Shown here piece by piece: positions 16,691 to 24,672 of a stretch of 64,000 bases of DNA. Source of the stretch: Methanomassiliicoccales archaeon (GTDB lineage: Archaea; Thermoplasmatota; Thermoplasmata; Methanomassiliicoccales; JAAEEP01); NCBI GenBank assembly GCA_013415695.1, contig JAAEEP010000011.1, positions 53,188 to 117,187 of the forward strand. Direction: 5' to 3'. Every line of letters begins with the position of its first letter. The stretch's first letter is position 1. A program made the translations under genes and the position numbers. The notes beneath the pieces are model-generated. The model was not told the origin of the DNA and did not search any database. It was given only the letters and a program-made list of their open reading frames with translations.

Positions 16691-17431
16691 GTAAATCCTT
16701 CACAATTGTGCGAAGAACCTAGGGATACCTTTTTCGTAGATTAGAGATTAAATACTTCTAGCAAAGTCAAAACGATGCATCGTAGTTCATCGTGGACCTT
16801 ACAGTATTCAGCACAAAGTGTGAGGAGCCCCCGAAAAACTAGTGGTGGGGAAGTTGGAGAAGGTCCACGGGGACTCCCCATAGTGTAAATGCAAACCCCC
16901 TTAAAATATATTTTTGCTATAATCAACATTTAATGAAGGCCGCAAATTCTTCATTTTTATATTAAAGACTATAATCGAAAGGATATTCTTGATGCAGTGT
17001 AGAAAGGTTGCGAGTTTTCAAGGGATTCGGTTGAATTTGATAGTACCCTTTATTGAAATGGGTGAACGATCAAAGCCACTTCCGACTAATCTACAACTAA
17101 ATATAAAATGATAATCGATATTTATCGAATCTACACTTTTCAAATATCCAATCCGAGAGTTCTGGCAAACTTTTCCATTGGCTTGAACTCCATTAGGAAT
17201 TGCTACCAGTGGTAGACCGATGTGAAGAATGCACAATAACATGGACAGAAGATTACCATATAGATCGAGATTGAGAATCCTCAGGGCGGGATCGCTGCAG
17301 AATGAAATCCATAATTTCCTTTAAGAGAATATTCTTTCATTCATTCTTCGCAAACCCGTCTGTTCTTCGGATGCTTGATCAATAGCACTGAAATAGAACA
17401 TATCTAGGAAAAAATAATTAATGAAGGAAGA
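16691..17431. other. 740-base AT-rich gene-poor region
   Basis: No convincing protein frame in either strand. It is visibly more AT-rich than its surroundings. It contains a long inverted repeat (separate entry), several TATA-like runs (about 16902-16914 and 16955-16965) and a perfect palindrome TCGATA-TT-TATCGA at 17115-17128. It lies between the CARF-PIN pair and a tRNA/ribosomal-protein block and could be the scar of an inserted element. Confidence 0.5.
16791..16869. ncRNA. candidate structured RNA or inverted repeat
   Basis: CGTGGACCTT at 16791-16800 and its exact inverse AAGGTCCACG at 16860-16869 enclose 59 bases; just outside, GGGGACTCCCC at 16869-16879 is itself nearly palindromic. 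A TATA-like run (AAAAATATATTTT on the minus strand, near 16902-16914) is about 25-30 bases upstream of this structure if read on the minus strand. This is the layout of a small stable RNA, but no known family (RNase P, SRP, C/D, H/ACA) is recognised. It could equally be an operator or a transposon-end remnant. Confidence 0.3.
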
Positions 17432-17603
17432 TGGGGGCACTGGGATTTGAACCCAGATCAGCGGGTTTCCACCACGCAGGGAGCTACCCCGCGTGAATCA
17501 ATCAGGTCAGTGCTCCAGTTACTCATCAACCGTCAGCAAACCCGATTCCATTCATCCCTAATTAACTGGAGCCCGCGAGGATGCCGTGTTACCCCATACC
17601 CCC
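17432..17603 (-). tRNA. tRNA-Trp (CCA) with 99-nt intron containing a C/D guide RNA
   Basis: Exon 1 is 17566-17603 and exon 2 is 17432-17466. Acceptor GGGGGTA/TGCCCCC, T-arm CTGGGTTCAAATCCCAG, anticodon stem GCGGG/CCCGC, loop CTCCAG|A, anticodon CCA, discriminator A. The intron 17467-17565 holds box C GGGATGA (17552-17558), D' CTGA (17533-17536), C' TTGATGA (17523-17529) and D CTGA (17507-17510). The 10 bases before D pair with exon 1 so that the fifth base faces C34; the bases before D' pair with exon 2 so that the fifth faces C39. This is the self-guiding tRNA-Trp intron known from euryarchaea. Confidence 0.95.
17467..17565 (-). ncRNA. box C/D guide RNA in tRNA-Trp intron (targets C34 and C39)
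   Basis: Boxes C, D', C' and D occur in the right order within the intron. The D guide (TAACTGGAGC) is fully complementary to GCTCCAGTTA spanning the anticodon and intron start. The D' guide (CGGGTTT) is complementary to AAACCCG at the intron/exon-2 border. The fifth-base rule predicts 2'-O-methylation of C34 and of position 39 (a C here, U in Haloferax). The last third of the intron folds into a separate hairpin (CACGC/GCGTG). Confidence 0.9.
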
Positions 17604-17615
17604 ATCAAATCATCG

Positions 17616-17723
17616 TCACCTCTTACGCATCTTCTGCTGTCTCTTACGGCGGCGCATCTTCTTCTTACGCCACTTCCAACGCTGCTTGCCTCGCTTCTTC
17701 CAGGCACGTGAGCTTCTCTTCAT
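17616..17723 (-). CDS. rpl41e: 50S ribosomal protein eL41
   Basis: 35 residues, start MKRSSRAWKKRG, with 22 Lys/Arg and several Trp. The last 20 residues (KWRKKKMRRRKRQQKMRKR) align with the canonical 25-residue eL41 (pattern KWRKKR-MRRLKRKRRK-MRxR). There is an extra 10-residue N-terminal extension. GAGGAATCAAG gives a ribosome binding site; a TATA-like CTATATATTC is at 17751-17760. Its stop codon lies 12 bases before the mature 5' end of tRNA-Trp on the same strand, so both are probably one transcript. eL41 is a single helix at the subunit interface (bridge eB12/eB14) in archaea and eukaryotes. Confidence 0.78.
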   Translation of the reverse strand: MKRSSRAWKKRGKQRWKWRKKKMRRRKRQQKMRKR

Positions 17724-17787
17724 CTTGATTCCTCAATGATACAATGCGGTGAATATATAGTCGTTTATCAAACTTTTCATGGTTTGG

Positions 17788-17904
17788 CGGGCCCGTCGGG
17801 AATTTCGCTCTCCAAAGAGAGTTTCGAACCCGAGACGTCTGGCTCGCTTCCGTGCCAAGGCACGATAGAAGGCCAGCGCTATGTCCAGGCTAAGCCACGA
17901 GCCC
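17788..17904 (-). tRNA. tRNA-Arg (TCT) with two 21-nt introns (anticodon loop and T-loop)
   Basis: Acceptor GGGCTCG/CGGGCCC, discriminator G. Intron 1 is 17845-17865 between positions 37 and 38: stem CTGGC/GCCAG, 3-base bulge CGA, 4-bp helix CTTC/GAAG, 3-base bulge TAT, then hairpin CGTGC/GCACG, a perfect BHB. Splicing gives loop CTTCTAA, anticodon TCT. Intron 2 is 17802-17822 in the T-loop: stem TCGGG/CCCGA, bulge ATT, helix TTCG/CGAA, bulge AAA, hairpin CTCTC/GAGAG, also a perfect BHB. Splicing gives T-loop TTCGAAT (position 59/60). The spliced product is 75 nt. Confidence 0.93.
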
Positions 17905-17952
17905 GCTTGCCTGCCATGTTCCTTATCCAATTTAAATATATCCCATTTCAAC

Positions 17953-18504
17953 CTAGCCCAGCAGCCCTGATATTGAGGTTCCCATGAACAATAGTACTGC
18001 TTCCAAGACAGCTAGCAAACCGCCAACTAACATTATGGGACGGAAGCTTACAACCGCCCCCGTGAATCTTACCGTCGTTTCAATTGCTTTCAGGATCAGG
18101 AATAGGACGATGAAGATCACGAAAACAATGATCAATATCACTGTTAGGCTTAGGAATTCCAGGGAGAAGGTCGTTGCCAGATGATTGAGCAATAGGCCGA
18201 TCCCTCCTGCTATCAAGATGCTGATGATGAAGGCCCATTTGATCTTCTTGAAACCTCTGGAGAACAGTGAGAAGCCTAAAATACCGAGCACGATGACTGT
18301 TGAGATCGGAACATCACCGTATGCGATCTCGAGTATGGCGAGAGCTATCATGAATATGCCGACAAAGAACGCGAGTACGATGGCGACCTCGTCGAGGCGC
18401 GTTTTCTTGCTACTTCCCAAGATGGCAATGATGATGGCGAGCAACCCACCCGCGAGCAATGCTATCTCTGGCATAGGACTGGCGATCAGTTCCTCGATGG
18501 CCAT
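17953..18504 (-). CDS. integral membrane protein of unknown function
   Basis: 183 residues, almost all hydrophobic, with about six membrane segments separated by very short loops; two basic loops (SSKKTR and SRGFKKIK) probably face the cytoplasm. No charged residues in the helices point to transport, and no family is recognised. Upstream of it is the divergent nitroreductase gene (105 bases between starts). It lies 49 bases upstream of the tRNA-Arg 5' end on the same strand. Confidence 0.7.
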   Translation of the reverse strand: MAIEELIASPMPEIALLAGGLLAIIIAILGSSKKTRLDEVAIVLAFFVGIFMIALAILEIAYGDVPISTVIVLGILGFSLFSRGFKKIKWAFIISILIAGGIGLLLNHLATTFSLEFLSLTVILIIVFVIFIVLFLILKAIETTVRFTGAVVSFRPIMLVGGLLAVLEAVLLFMGTSISGLLG

Positions 18505-18608
18505 GGGTCTGCATCGCGACTCTTCGTACTTAATCCTTGTTCGCCAATTCCATTCTAGCTACAGGAAAGAATTTTCTTGCTCCCACCTCCATAATAGATA
18601 GAGATAAC

Positions 18609-19178
18609 ATGGATGTTGAGAGGGCAATAGAGACCAGAAGGGCTAGGAGATCTCTGGATGGAGGTTCAATAGACTCCAATTCAATTGAGTCTCTGATGAA
18701 GGCGTTGAGGCTTTCGGCCTCATGCTTCAACAATCAGCCATGGAGGGTGCTGCTCGTGGATGAAGAGGAACCATTGGAAAAGGTGCGAGGAGCACTCAGC
18801 AGGGGAAACCTCTGGGCAACAAGGGCACCTTTGATCATGGTGATCACTGCCAATCCCGAGGATGATTGCAGACTGTCAGACAGAAGAAATTACTTCCTTT
18901 TTGACTGTGGCCTCGCAGTTGGCCAGATGCTACTTGCCGCCACTGAGATGGGCATTATTGCCCATCCTATTGCTGGATATAAACCAGAGATAATCAGGGA
19001 AGCGCTATCGATCCCGGATGAGTATGTAATCATCGCCCTAGTGATATGTGGATACCCAAGCGATGATACTTCCCTTCTCTCAGAGAAACAATTGATTTCA
19101 GAAGAGGTCAGACCTGAGAGAAAGCCATTTAGTGAGATCTTCTTTCACGGAGAATGGGAAAATCCACTGAGACTATGA
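18609..19178 (+). CDS. nitroreductase-family FMN oxidoreductase
   Basis: 189 residues from ATG 18609 (MDVERAIETRRARRS); the frame is open 24 codons upstream, but the N-terminus of the family begins exactly at this Met. The RRARRS motif binds FMN phosphate, and SASCFNNQPWRV near 36-47 is the FMN/substrate motif. The C-terminal half has the LLAATEMGIIAHPIAGY segment typical of the fold, then GYPSDD. Reaction: NAD(P)H- or ferredoxin-dependent reduction of an unknown substrate, cytoplasmic, as a dimer. Confidence 0.85.
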   Translation: MDVERAIETRRARRSLDGGSIDSNSIESLMKALRLSASCFNNQPWRVLLVDEEEPLEKVRGALSRGNLWATRAPLIMVITANPEDDCRLSDRRNYFLFDCGLAVGQMLLAATEMGIIAHPIAGYKPEIIREALSIPDEYVIIALVICGYPSDDTSLLSEKQLISEEVRPERKPFSEIFFHGEWENPLRL

Positions 19179-19195
19179 TGTGCATTCGACTAAAC

Positions 19196-20095
19196 TCAAA
19201 TGTCCAGAATCTTGCGGACATTCAAATGCATTAGCTTCTCCTTGACGTCTTCATTTGCCCAATTATTCTCAAGGACGAACTCCACCCATTGTTTCGTAGT
19301 ATAGGAGAGCTCGAACACGGGCCAGTCGCTCCCGAAGAACACCTTATCGGGCGCTTTCTCGGCAACCTCTTTGAGCCTTTCCATTGCCATATCTGGCTGA
19401 GAGGGAAGCCAACCTTGCAAGGCCGAGCAGTCCGCGAAAGCGTTGTCATACCTTTCAAGAAGATCGTAAGATTCATCTCTCCACTTTCCGCCCAAGTGAG
19501 CAATCACAATCTTAAGCGATGGATGCCTTTCAAGGACAGTCTCATAAAACGCAGGATGGCAGTACTCTTCCTTCAACGGTCCCCAGGCAGCACCTGAATG
19601 TGTTATCACGACAAGTTCCATGTCCTCCATGGCGGTCCAGAAATCGTCAAGATTCTCGTCCTGAGGGTAGAAGCCGTTTGCAGGATAGACCTTCACCCCC
19701 TTTGCATCCCACTTTCTAACACATTCCTCCACGAACTCTATTGCCCTTGCCCCCCGGTTAGGGTCTATGCCCACAAACGGAATGAGTCTATCTGGGTGAA
19801 TCTCAGATCGTTCGAATACCCATTGATTCATCTCCTCAAAATCGATCTTGGGTTTCTCCACAAGGCCATGATCAAGTGGGAGAATAATGGATTTATCAAC
19901 TCCCGCCATATCCATACCCTTGATCAGCTCGTTGTCATCCGCTCTGAACTCGGGCCAGATGAATTCCTCCTCCACGCCCATGTCCATTATCGCCTCAAGT
20001 GCCTTGAGGGGAGCTAGATAGGCTTCGACGATTGAATCTGGCTGCATGTCCCTGATGTACATGTGAACGTGGGAATCGATGATCATGAGGACCAT
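19196..20095 (-). CDS. amidohydrolase-2 family TIM-barrel hydrolase
   Basis: 299 residues with the metal-dependent hydrolase pattern: HVH near the N-terminus (DSHVHMY), THSGAAWG mid-protein, IAHLGGKW, and GSDWPVFE near the end, giving His-x-His, His, His and Asp ligands for one metal ion. Family members act as decarboxylases or lactonases (ACMSD-like) as well as amidohydrolases, so the substrate is open. The start may be ATG 20086 (MIIDSHVH) instead of 20095. Confidence 0.8.
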   Translation of the reverse strand: MVLMIIDSHVHMYIRDMQPDSIVEAYLAPLKALEAIMDMGVEEEFIWPEFRADDNELIKGMDMAGVDKSIILPLDHGLVEKPKIDFEEMNQWVFERSEIHPDRLIPFVGIDPNRGARAIEFVEECVRKWDAKGVKVYPANGFYPQDENLDDFWTAMEDMELVVITHSGAAWGPLKEEYCHPAFYETVLERHPSLKIVIAHLGGKWRDESYDLLERYDNAFADCSALQGWLPSQPDMAMERLKEVAEKAPDKVFFGSDWPVFELSYTTKQWVEFVLENNWANEDVKEKLMHLNVRKILDI

Positions 20096-20249
20096 CCGGG
20101 GGAGGGAAGTGCGATTATTTATCCATTACGTGCTGACCTGCTCCTGAATGGATAGTAAATTTGGATGTTAGGAACGATTGTCCATGTTCAATCTCGTCAA
20201 TGGGTAAAATGAAATCATTGAAGATACCTAATAAGTCTGGAGGAATCGC

Positions 20250-20573
20250 TTGGGAAAGAACCGGATCGGGAGAACCGAAGACTTCAAGGGCACGGGTATG
20301 AGGCGGATCGAGGTCGAAGGCCATACAATTCTCTTGATCCATATGGACAATGTATTCTACGCGATACAGGGGCTCTGCTCTCACAAGAAAGGAGATCTTT
20401 CAAAAGGCACTTTGGAGGGATTCATCGTTTGTTGTCCCGTACATGGCTCGGAATTCGACATCAGAACCGGGGAAGTCATGAAGAATGTCAAATTGCCCCT
20501 GATAGGAAAGGCGAAGAATCTCCAGGCATATGATGTCTCCTTGGAGAACGGAGATATCTATATCGAGTTTTAA
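20250..20573 (+). CDS. Rieske [2Fe-2S] ferredoxin
   Basis: 107 residues, a stand-alone Rieske protein. Cluster ligands are Cys43-x-His45 (CSHKKG) and Cys62-x2-His65 (CPVHGSEFD). It lacks a membrane helix and the disulfide cysteines of respiratory Rieske proteins, so it is the soluble, low-potential dioxygenase-ferredoxin type. It starts with TTG, chosen because GGAGGAATCGC stands directly upstream. Partner unknown. Confidence 0.9.
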   Translation: MGKNRIGRTEDFKGTGMRRIEVEGHTILLIHMDNVFYAIQGLCSHKKGDLSKGTLEGFIVCCPVHGSEFDIRTGEVMKNVKLPLIGKAKNLQAYDVSLENGDIYIEF

Positions 20574-20625
20574 GAAGGATCTCAGGAATTCGACCTGCGT
20601 GACTCAAACTCTTCTTCCGAATTCA

Positions 20626-20790
20626 CTAGCCCATGATCCTGCGTTTTCTCATTCCATCTCGATATTTCCTGTAGAGGACCTCGGACATAGCTAATAGGAA
20701 ACCACCTGAAACGAAGGACAGCATCGTCCATCTGATGTCGAAAAAGAACGCGGAGACTCCACCCCAGAATGAAATCCATGAATCCCTCAT
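20626..20790 (-). CDS. putative 54-aa single-span membrane protein
   Basis: ATG 20790 to TAG 20626. The product starts MRDSWISFWGGVSAFFFD and contains one hydrophobic stretch at about 21-36 (RWTMLSFVSGGFLLAM), then a highly basic tail (YRKYRDGMRKRRIMG), an N-out/C-in or tail-signal pattern. No ribosome binding site is obvious. A second overlapping frame (75 aa) in the same region shows no such pattern. No family recognised. Confidence 0.4.
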   Translation of the reverse strand: MRDSWISFWGGVSAFFFDIRWTMLSFVSGGFLLAMSEVLYRKYRDGMRKRRIMG

Positions 20791-21016
20791 TCGCCCGCTT
20801 GTCGCTCACCCTAAAGAATCCCCATCCATAAGCCCTTTTTGAGAACGGCCAGAATGGCTGGAGATTCCATATGCACTATCTGTCTTAATCACATGGTAAG
20901 CATAGGTTGGTCTTTGTAGAAGCCTTCGCTATTAAGCCAAATGTTCAGTGGTGCGTTACACGGAATATATTACAATATGAGTGATCACGATCGGTCCTAG
21001 AAGCGATCGGATCGAT

Positions 21017-23776
21017 TCAGTGTGCTGCAGCCGCTTTCATCTCAGTCTTGCCCTTCCTTCTGGTGAATAACTTACGGATCTCATCCAGAATGAACACGGT
21101 GCTGGTGGAGGCGATGATGGTTGCCCAATCTATCGGGCGAAGCTCCACCGTCCCAAGACCAACCTGCAGTATCGGGATGGTGGTAGCCAGATACAGCAGG
21201 CAGACGGACGCTCCCATGGCTACGAATAGGTATTTGTTGGTCCTGAACCCCAGAGTGAAGGCAGATCTGTCCCTGGACCTGCAATTGAGACCATTGAACA
21301 CCTGGAACATCGCCATGGTGACGAAAGCGAAGGTTCGCGCCCTTTGAATATCACCATTCATAATCTCCCTGTCGAAGAAGAAGAGGGTGATCGCAGTCAT
21401 CAGCACCCCCAGGATGATCACATTTCGGACCATGAGGCGATCGATTATCTTCTCCCGAGGGTCCCTGGGCGGCTGCTCCATGATGTCCGCCTCCTTGGCC
21501 TCCAGAACCAGTGTCTTGTCCAGTAATCCGTCGGTGACCAGATTGATCCATAAGATCATGATGGGGGTCAGTATAAGGGGATGATCGGGAAACAGAATCA
21601 GCGCACTGAGAATGGTAATGATCTCCGCCGTGTTGGTGGTGATCAGGTACTTGACGACCTTCCTGATGTTCTCGAATACCACCCGCCCCTCCTCCACGGC
21701 GTTCACGATGCTTGCGAAGTTATCATCGGTGAGTATCATGTCCGCCACCTCCTTCGTGACATCGGTGCCGGTGATCCCCATCGCGATCGCGATATTGGAT
21801 GATTTCAGTGCGGGTGCGTCGTTCACACCATCGCCGGTCATGGCCACCACATGGCCTTTGGCCTTGAGAGCGTTGACAATTCTGTTCTTGTGCTCGGGTG
21901 AGACCCTGGCAAAGACTGTGGTTCTTTCAATAATATCGAGCTCATCGTCAGTGAGGGAATCGAGCTCTGCACCAGTGACCGCCTCGTCCCCTGGATCCAG
22001 AATGCCTATCTCCTTGGCAATCGCCTCTGCGGTATTCTTATGATCTCCGGTAGACATGATGACCCTGATGCCGGCCGTCCTGCAAAGCCTGACCGACTCC
22101 CGGGCCTCCCTCCTTGGAGGGTCAATCATTCCGATAAGGCCCAAGAATATCATGTCCCCCTTTCCTTCGTTGATTATGTCCTTGCAATCCTCCAGATCCT
22201 TTCTGTCGAGATCTCGATAGGCCACCCCCAGAACCCTCAAGGCGCTGGAGGCCATATCCTGCCCCTTCTCTATCACCTCCTCCTTCATGTCATCGCTGAA
22301 ATCCTGGATCTGGCCGTTCAAGAGGATGGAAGAGCAAATATCCAGAATCGCCTCAGGGGCCCCCTTGGCAAAGGAGATTATCTCATCAGAGGATTGATGA
22401 AAGGTCACCATGAACCGCTTGGCTGGATTGAATGGAATCTCATCGATCCTGTGATAATCTTCCCTGATCTCATCCTGGTGCATGGAGGCCTTCTCGGCGG
22501 CCACGATCAAGGCACCCTCTGTTGGGTCCCCTATCACTTCCCATCTGATCTCACCCTCAACCTCATGCTGCCTGAGACGGGCATCGTTGCATAGAACGAC
22601 CCCCCTGAGCAGCGTGATGAGGGCCGAGTTTCCCTCCACCTCGATCATCTTACCGTTCACCTGAAACGAGCCCTCTGAGGCGAAGCCAACCCCGGTAATC
22701 TCTATCTCCTTTCCGTCGGCGAGCACGCGCCTAGCGGTCATCTGATTGGTCGTGAGTGTGCCAGTCTTGTCACTGCATATCGCCGTCACCGAACCTAGGG
22801 TCTCCACCGCGTTGAGCCTTCTGATCAGGGCATTTCGACGAACCATTCTGTATGCCCCGATGGACAGGGCGATCGTCATGACCACCAGCAGCCCCTCAGG
22901 TATGGCGGAGACGGCAGCGGCAAGGGAGAATGCCAGTATCTCGAAGAATTCAAAGCCACGGAGGAGACCAATGGTGAGCGTCAAAACGCTTGCCAGAACG
23001 GCTAATGAACCCAGCTTGATGCTAAGGTCCTTGGTCCTTCTCTGAATGGGGGCTTCGCCCCTCTCGGACTCCCGGATGAGCCCTGCGATCATCCCAATCT
23101 CCGTTCTCATTCCAGTGGCGAAGACCACCGCCTTCCCTCTGCCCTGAGTGATGCTGCTGCCCGAGAAAATGATGTTCTTCCGCTCAGCCACCGGAGTGTC
23201 CTTGTCAAGTGGCTCTGTTGATTTCCTCACGGTGGTGGACTCACCTGTGAGGAATGCTTCGTCCACCTCCAGGTTCATGGCCTCAAGCAGGCGGCAATCC
23301 GCCTGGACCTTGTCCCCCGCCTCAATCAGGATGAGATCTCCCGGGACCAGATTGCTGGCCTTCATCCTGATCTCATGGCACTCCTGATGTGTATCTTCAT
23401 CACATATCCTTATCACATCCACCTCTTGAGAAACCATGGATCTGAGTGACTCGACTGCCCTCTCCGCCTTGTACTCCTGTACGAAGCCCATGATGGCATT
23501 GAAGGCAATGATCACCGCTATGACGATAGTATCGATCGTCTTCCCGCCAAGGTATGACACTACCGCGGCCACGACCAGAACCAGGTTCAGAGGGTTCTTG
23601 AGCTGGGCCAGAAGTATGTCGATCTTGCGTACCCTATCCTTCTCTTCCAGCTCATTTGGACCGTATTCTTTCAGGCGTCTCTCTCTTTCCTTGTTAGTCA
23701 GGCCCAGCCTGCTTGTGCCCAGCTTATCTAGTGATTCTTCGACTGATCGATCATGCCACGTCAGCCCCTCTTCCAA
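21017..23776 (-). CDS. P-type cation ATPase (P2A/P2-type, Ca2+-like)
   Basis: 919 residues, complete P-type ATPase. N-terminal cation-ATPase domain, actuator motif TGES, membrane helix 4 motif IPEGL, phosphorylation motif ICSDKTGTLTTNQ near 335-345, nucleotide-binding domain with a KGAPE motif, and hinge TGDGVNDAPALK. The C-terminal four helices (with LWINLVTDGL) belong to the P2 group. The residues before IPEGL (AAAVSA) and the NLVTDG motif suggest Ca2+ or Mn2+ export; Na+ is possible. Located in the cell membrane. No near partner gene. Confidence 0.92.
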   Translation of the reverse strand: MEEGLTWHDRSVEESLDKLGTSRLGLTNKERERRLKEYGPNELEEKDRVRKIDILLAQLKNPLNLVLVVAAVVSYLGGKTIDTIVIAVIIAFNAIMGFVQEYKAERAVESLRSMVSQEVDVIRICDEDTHQECHEIRMKASNLVPGDLILIEAGDKVQADCRLLEAMNLEVDEAFLTGESTTVRKSTEPLDKDTPVAERKNIIFSGSSITQGRGKAVVFATGMRTEIGMIAGLIRESERGEAPIQRRTKDLSIKLGSLAVLASVLTLTIGLLRGFEFFEILAFSLAAAVSAIPEGLLVVMTIALSIGAYRMVRRNALIRRLNAVETLGSVTAICSDKTGTLTTNQMTARRVLADGKEIEITGVGFASEGSFQVNGKMIEVEGNSALITLLRGVVLCNDARLRQHEVEGEIRWEVIGDPTEGALIVAAEKASMHQDEIREDYHRIDEIPFNPAKRFMVTFHQSSDEIISFAKGAPEAILDICSSILLNGQIQDFSDDMKEEVIEKGQDMASSALRVLGVAYRDLDRKDLEDCKDIINEGKGDMIFLGLIGMIDPPRREARESVRLCRTAGIRVIMSTGDHKNTAEAIAKEIGILDPGDEAVTGAELDSLTDDELDIIERTTVFARVSPEHKNRIVNALKAKGHVVAMTGDGVNDAPALKSSNIAIAMGITGTDVTKEVADMILTDDNFASIVNAVEEGRVVFENIRKVVKYLITTNTAEIITILSALILFPDHPLILTPIMILWINLVTDGLLDKTLVLEAKEADIMEQPPRDPREKIIDRLMVRNVIILGVLMTAITLFFFDREIMNGDIQRARTFAFVTMAMFQVFNGLNCRSRDRSAFTLGFRTNKYLFVAMGASVCLLYLATTIPILQVGLGTVELRPIDWATIIASTSTVFILDEIRKLFTRRKGKTEMKAAAAH

Positions 23777-23971
23777 ATAAGCAACTCCATTTGAAACCGA
23801 TAGCCGTCATCCGCTGATTCTCCGAAGGCGGTACAATCACAGATGAAGGCGATAAATATTTCATCCCTTGATATATAAAAATTATTCATTATCGCCAACC
23901 AGTGACCTGCATCAGAATTGATTCCCATCATATGAACCGCATTAATGAACCAGGGCCCATCTTTTCATACA

Positions 23972-23986
23972 ACATATACATATTTA
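23972..23986 (+). promoter_or_regulatory. TATA box of CBS protein gene
   Basis: ACATATACATATTTA lies 30-44 bases before ATG 24016, which argues for that start and for a short or absent leader. Confidence 0.5.
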
Positions 23987-24015
23987 TGTCGATCGCTATT
24001 TGGATCACACTCAAA

Positions 24016-24480
24016 ATGCCGAGGGATAGAATGGTAGAGAGATGGATATGTGACTCCAGAGTGGCAGAGATAATGACCAGGGAGGTCATCTCTGTCAGCA
24101 AGGATCAGAGCATCAGGGAACTCGTAGATATGTTTGAGAAGTACGATTTCAACTCCTTCCCGGTCGAGGAGAACGGTAGGCTCATAGGCATAGTCACGAA
24201 GCTCAATCTTCTCAAGGCCTTCAGCCTAGGTCTTGAGTTCCGCAGAACCGCTTACTTGGACATGATCTACGCTGAGAATGTAGGGGACGTCATGAGGAAG
24301 GCGACAATATCACTTGAGGTCGATGACACAGTGAAGAGGGCGATTGAATACATGGTCGAGTTCAGTCTGCGGAGCCTTCCCGTGGTGGATAATGGCAAGC
24401 TAGTCGGGATGGTGTCAAGAAAGGACGTGGTGAGATGCCTGGAGATGGGTGACGAGGAGGGAGGATCTCGAATTCCTTGA
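24016..24480 (+). CDS. CBS-domain pair protein
   Basis: 154 residues from ATG 24016 (MPRDRMVERWICD); an upstream-extended frame exists but would cross the TATA element. Two CBS domains at about 15-70 and 85-145, each with the typical pattern (VAEIMTREVISV / FPVEENGRLIGIVTK; VGDVMRKATISL / LPVVDNGKLVGMVSRKDVV). CBS pairs bind adenosine nucleotides or S-adenosyl compounds and act as sensors; the partner is not known. Confidence 0.85.
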   Translation: MPRDRMVERWICDSRVAEIMTREVISVSKDQSIRELVDMFEKYDFNSFPVEENGRLIGIVTKLNLLKAFSLGLEFRRTAYLDMIYAENVGDVMRKATISLEVDDTVKRAIEYMVEFSLRSLPVVDNGKLVGMVSRKDVVRCLEMGDEEGGSRIP

Positions 24481-24672
24481 GAAATAGTTACCTTTGACAT
24501 CATTTCTCTGATGGCGATACCTCTACACACATCATAGCTCGAGACACTGACTCTTGTCTCAAGATGGGAACGAGATGAGGATTTGTGACCCAAGGCGGTG
24601 TCCTCGACTCAGGAGGGGAGGCTCTGATTAGATAAAAGGAAGACTCTCACCCTTCTCAACGATGCCCAATCG

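Noticed and set aside
16741..16929. 62-residue minus-strand frame across the inverted repeat
   Set aside because: It reads straight through both arms of the inverted repeat and has no ribosome binding site; the sequence looks like structure, not coding.
17018..17242. 74-residue minus-strand frame in the AT-rich gap
   Set aside because: No ribosome binding site or motif, low-complexity codon use, and no neighbour context.
15091..17431. CRISPR array near the CARF-like gene
   Set aside because: I looked for regularly spaced 24-40-base direct repeats in the neighbouring AT-rich gap and saw none; the only repeats are inverted.
20582..20809. 75-residue minus-strand frame over the same bases as the 54-residue membrane protein
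   Set aside because: No hydrophobic or family pattern; the overlapping frame with a clear membrane helix and basic tail is the better candidate.
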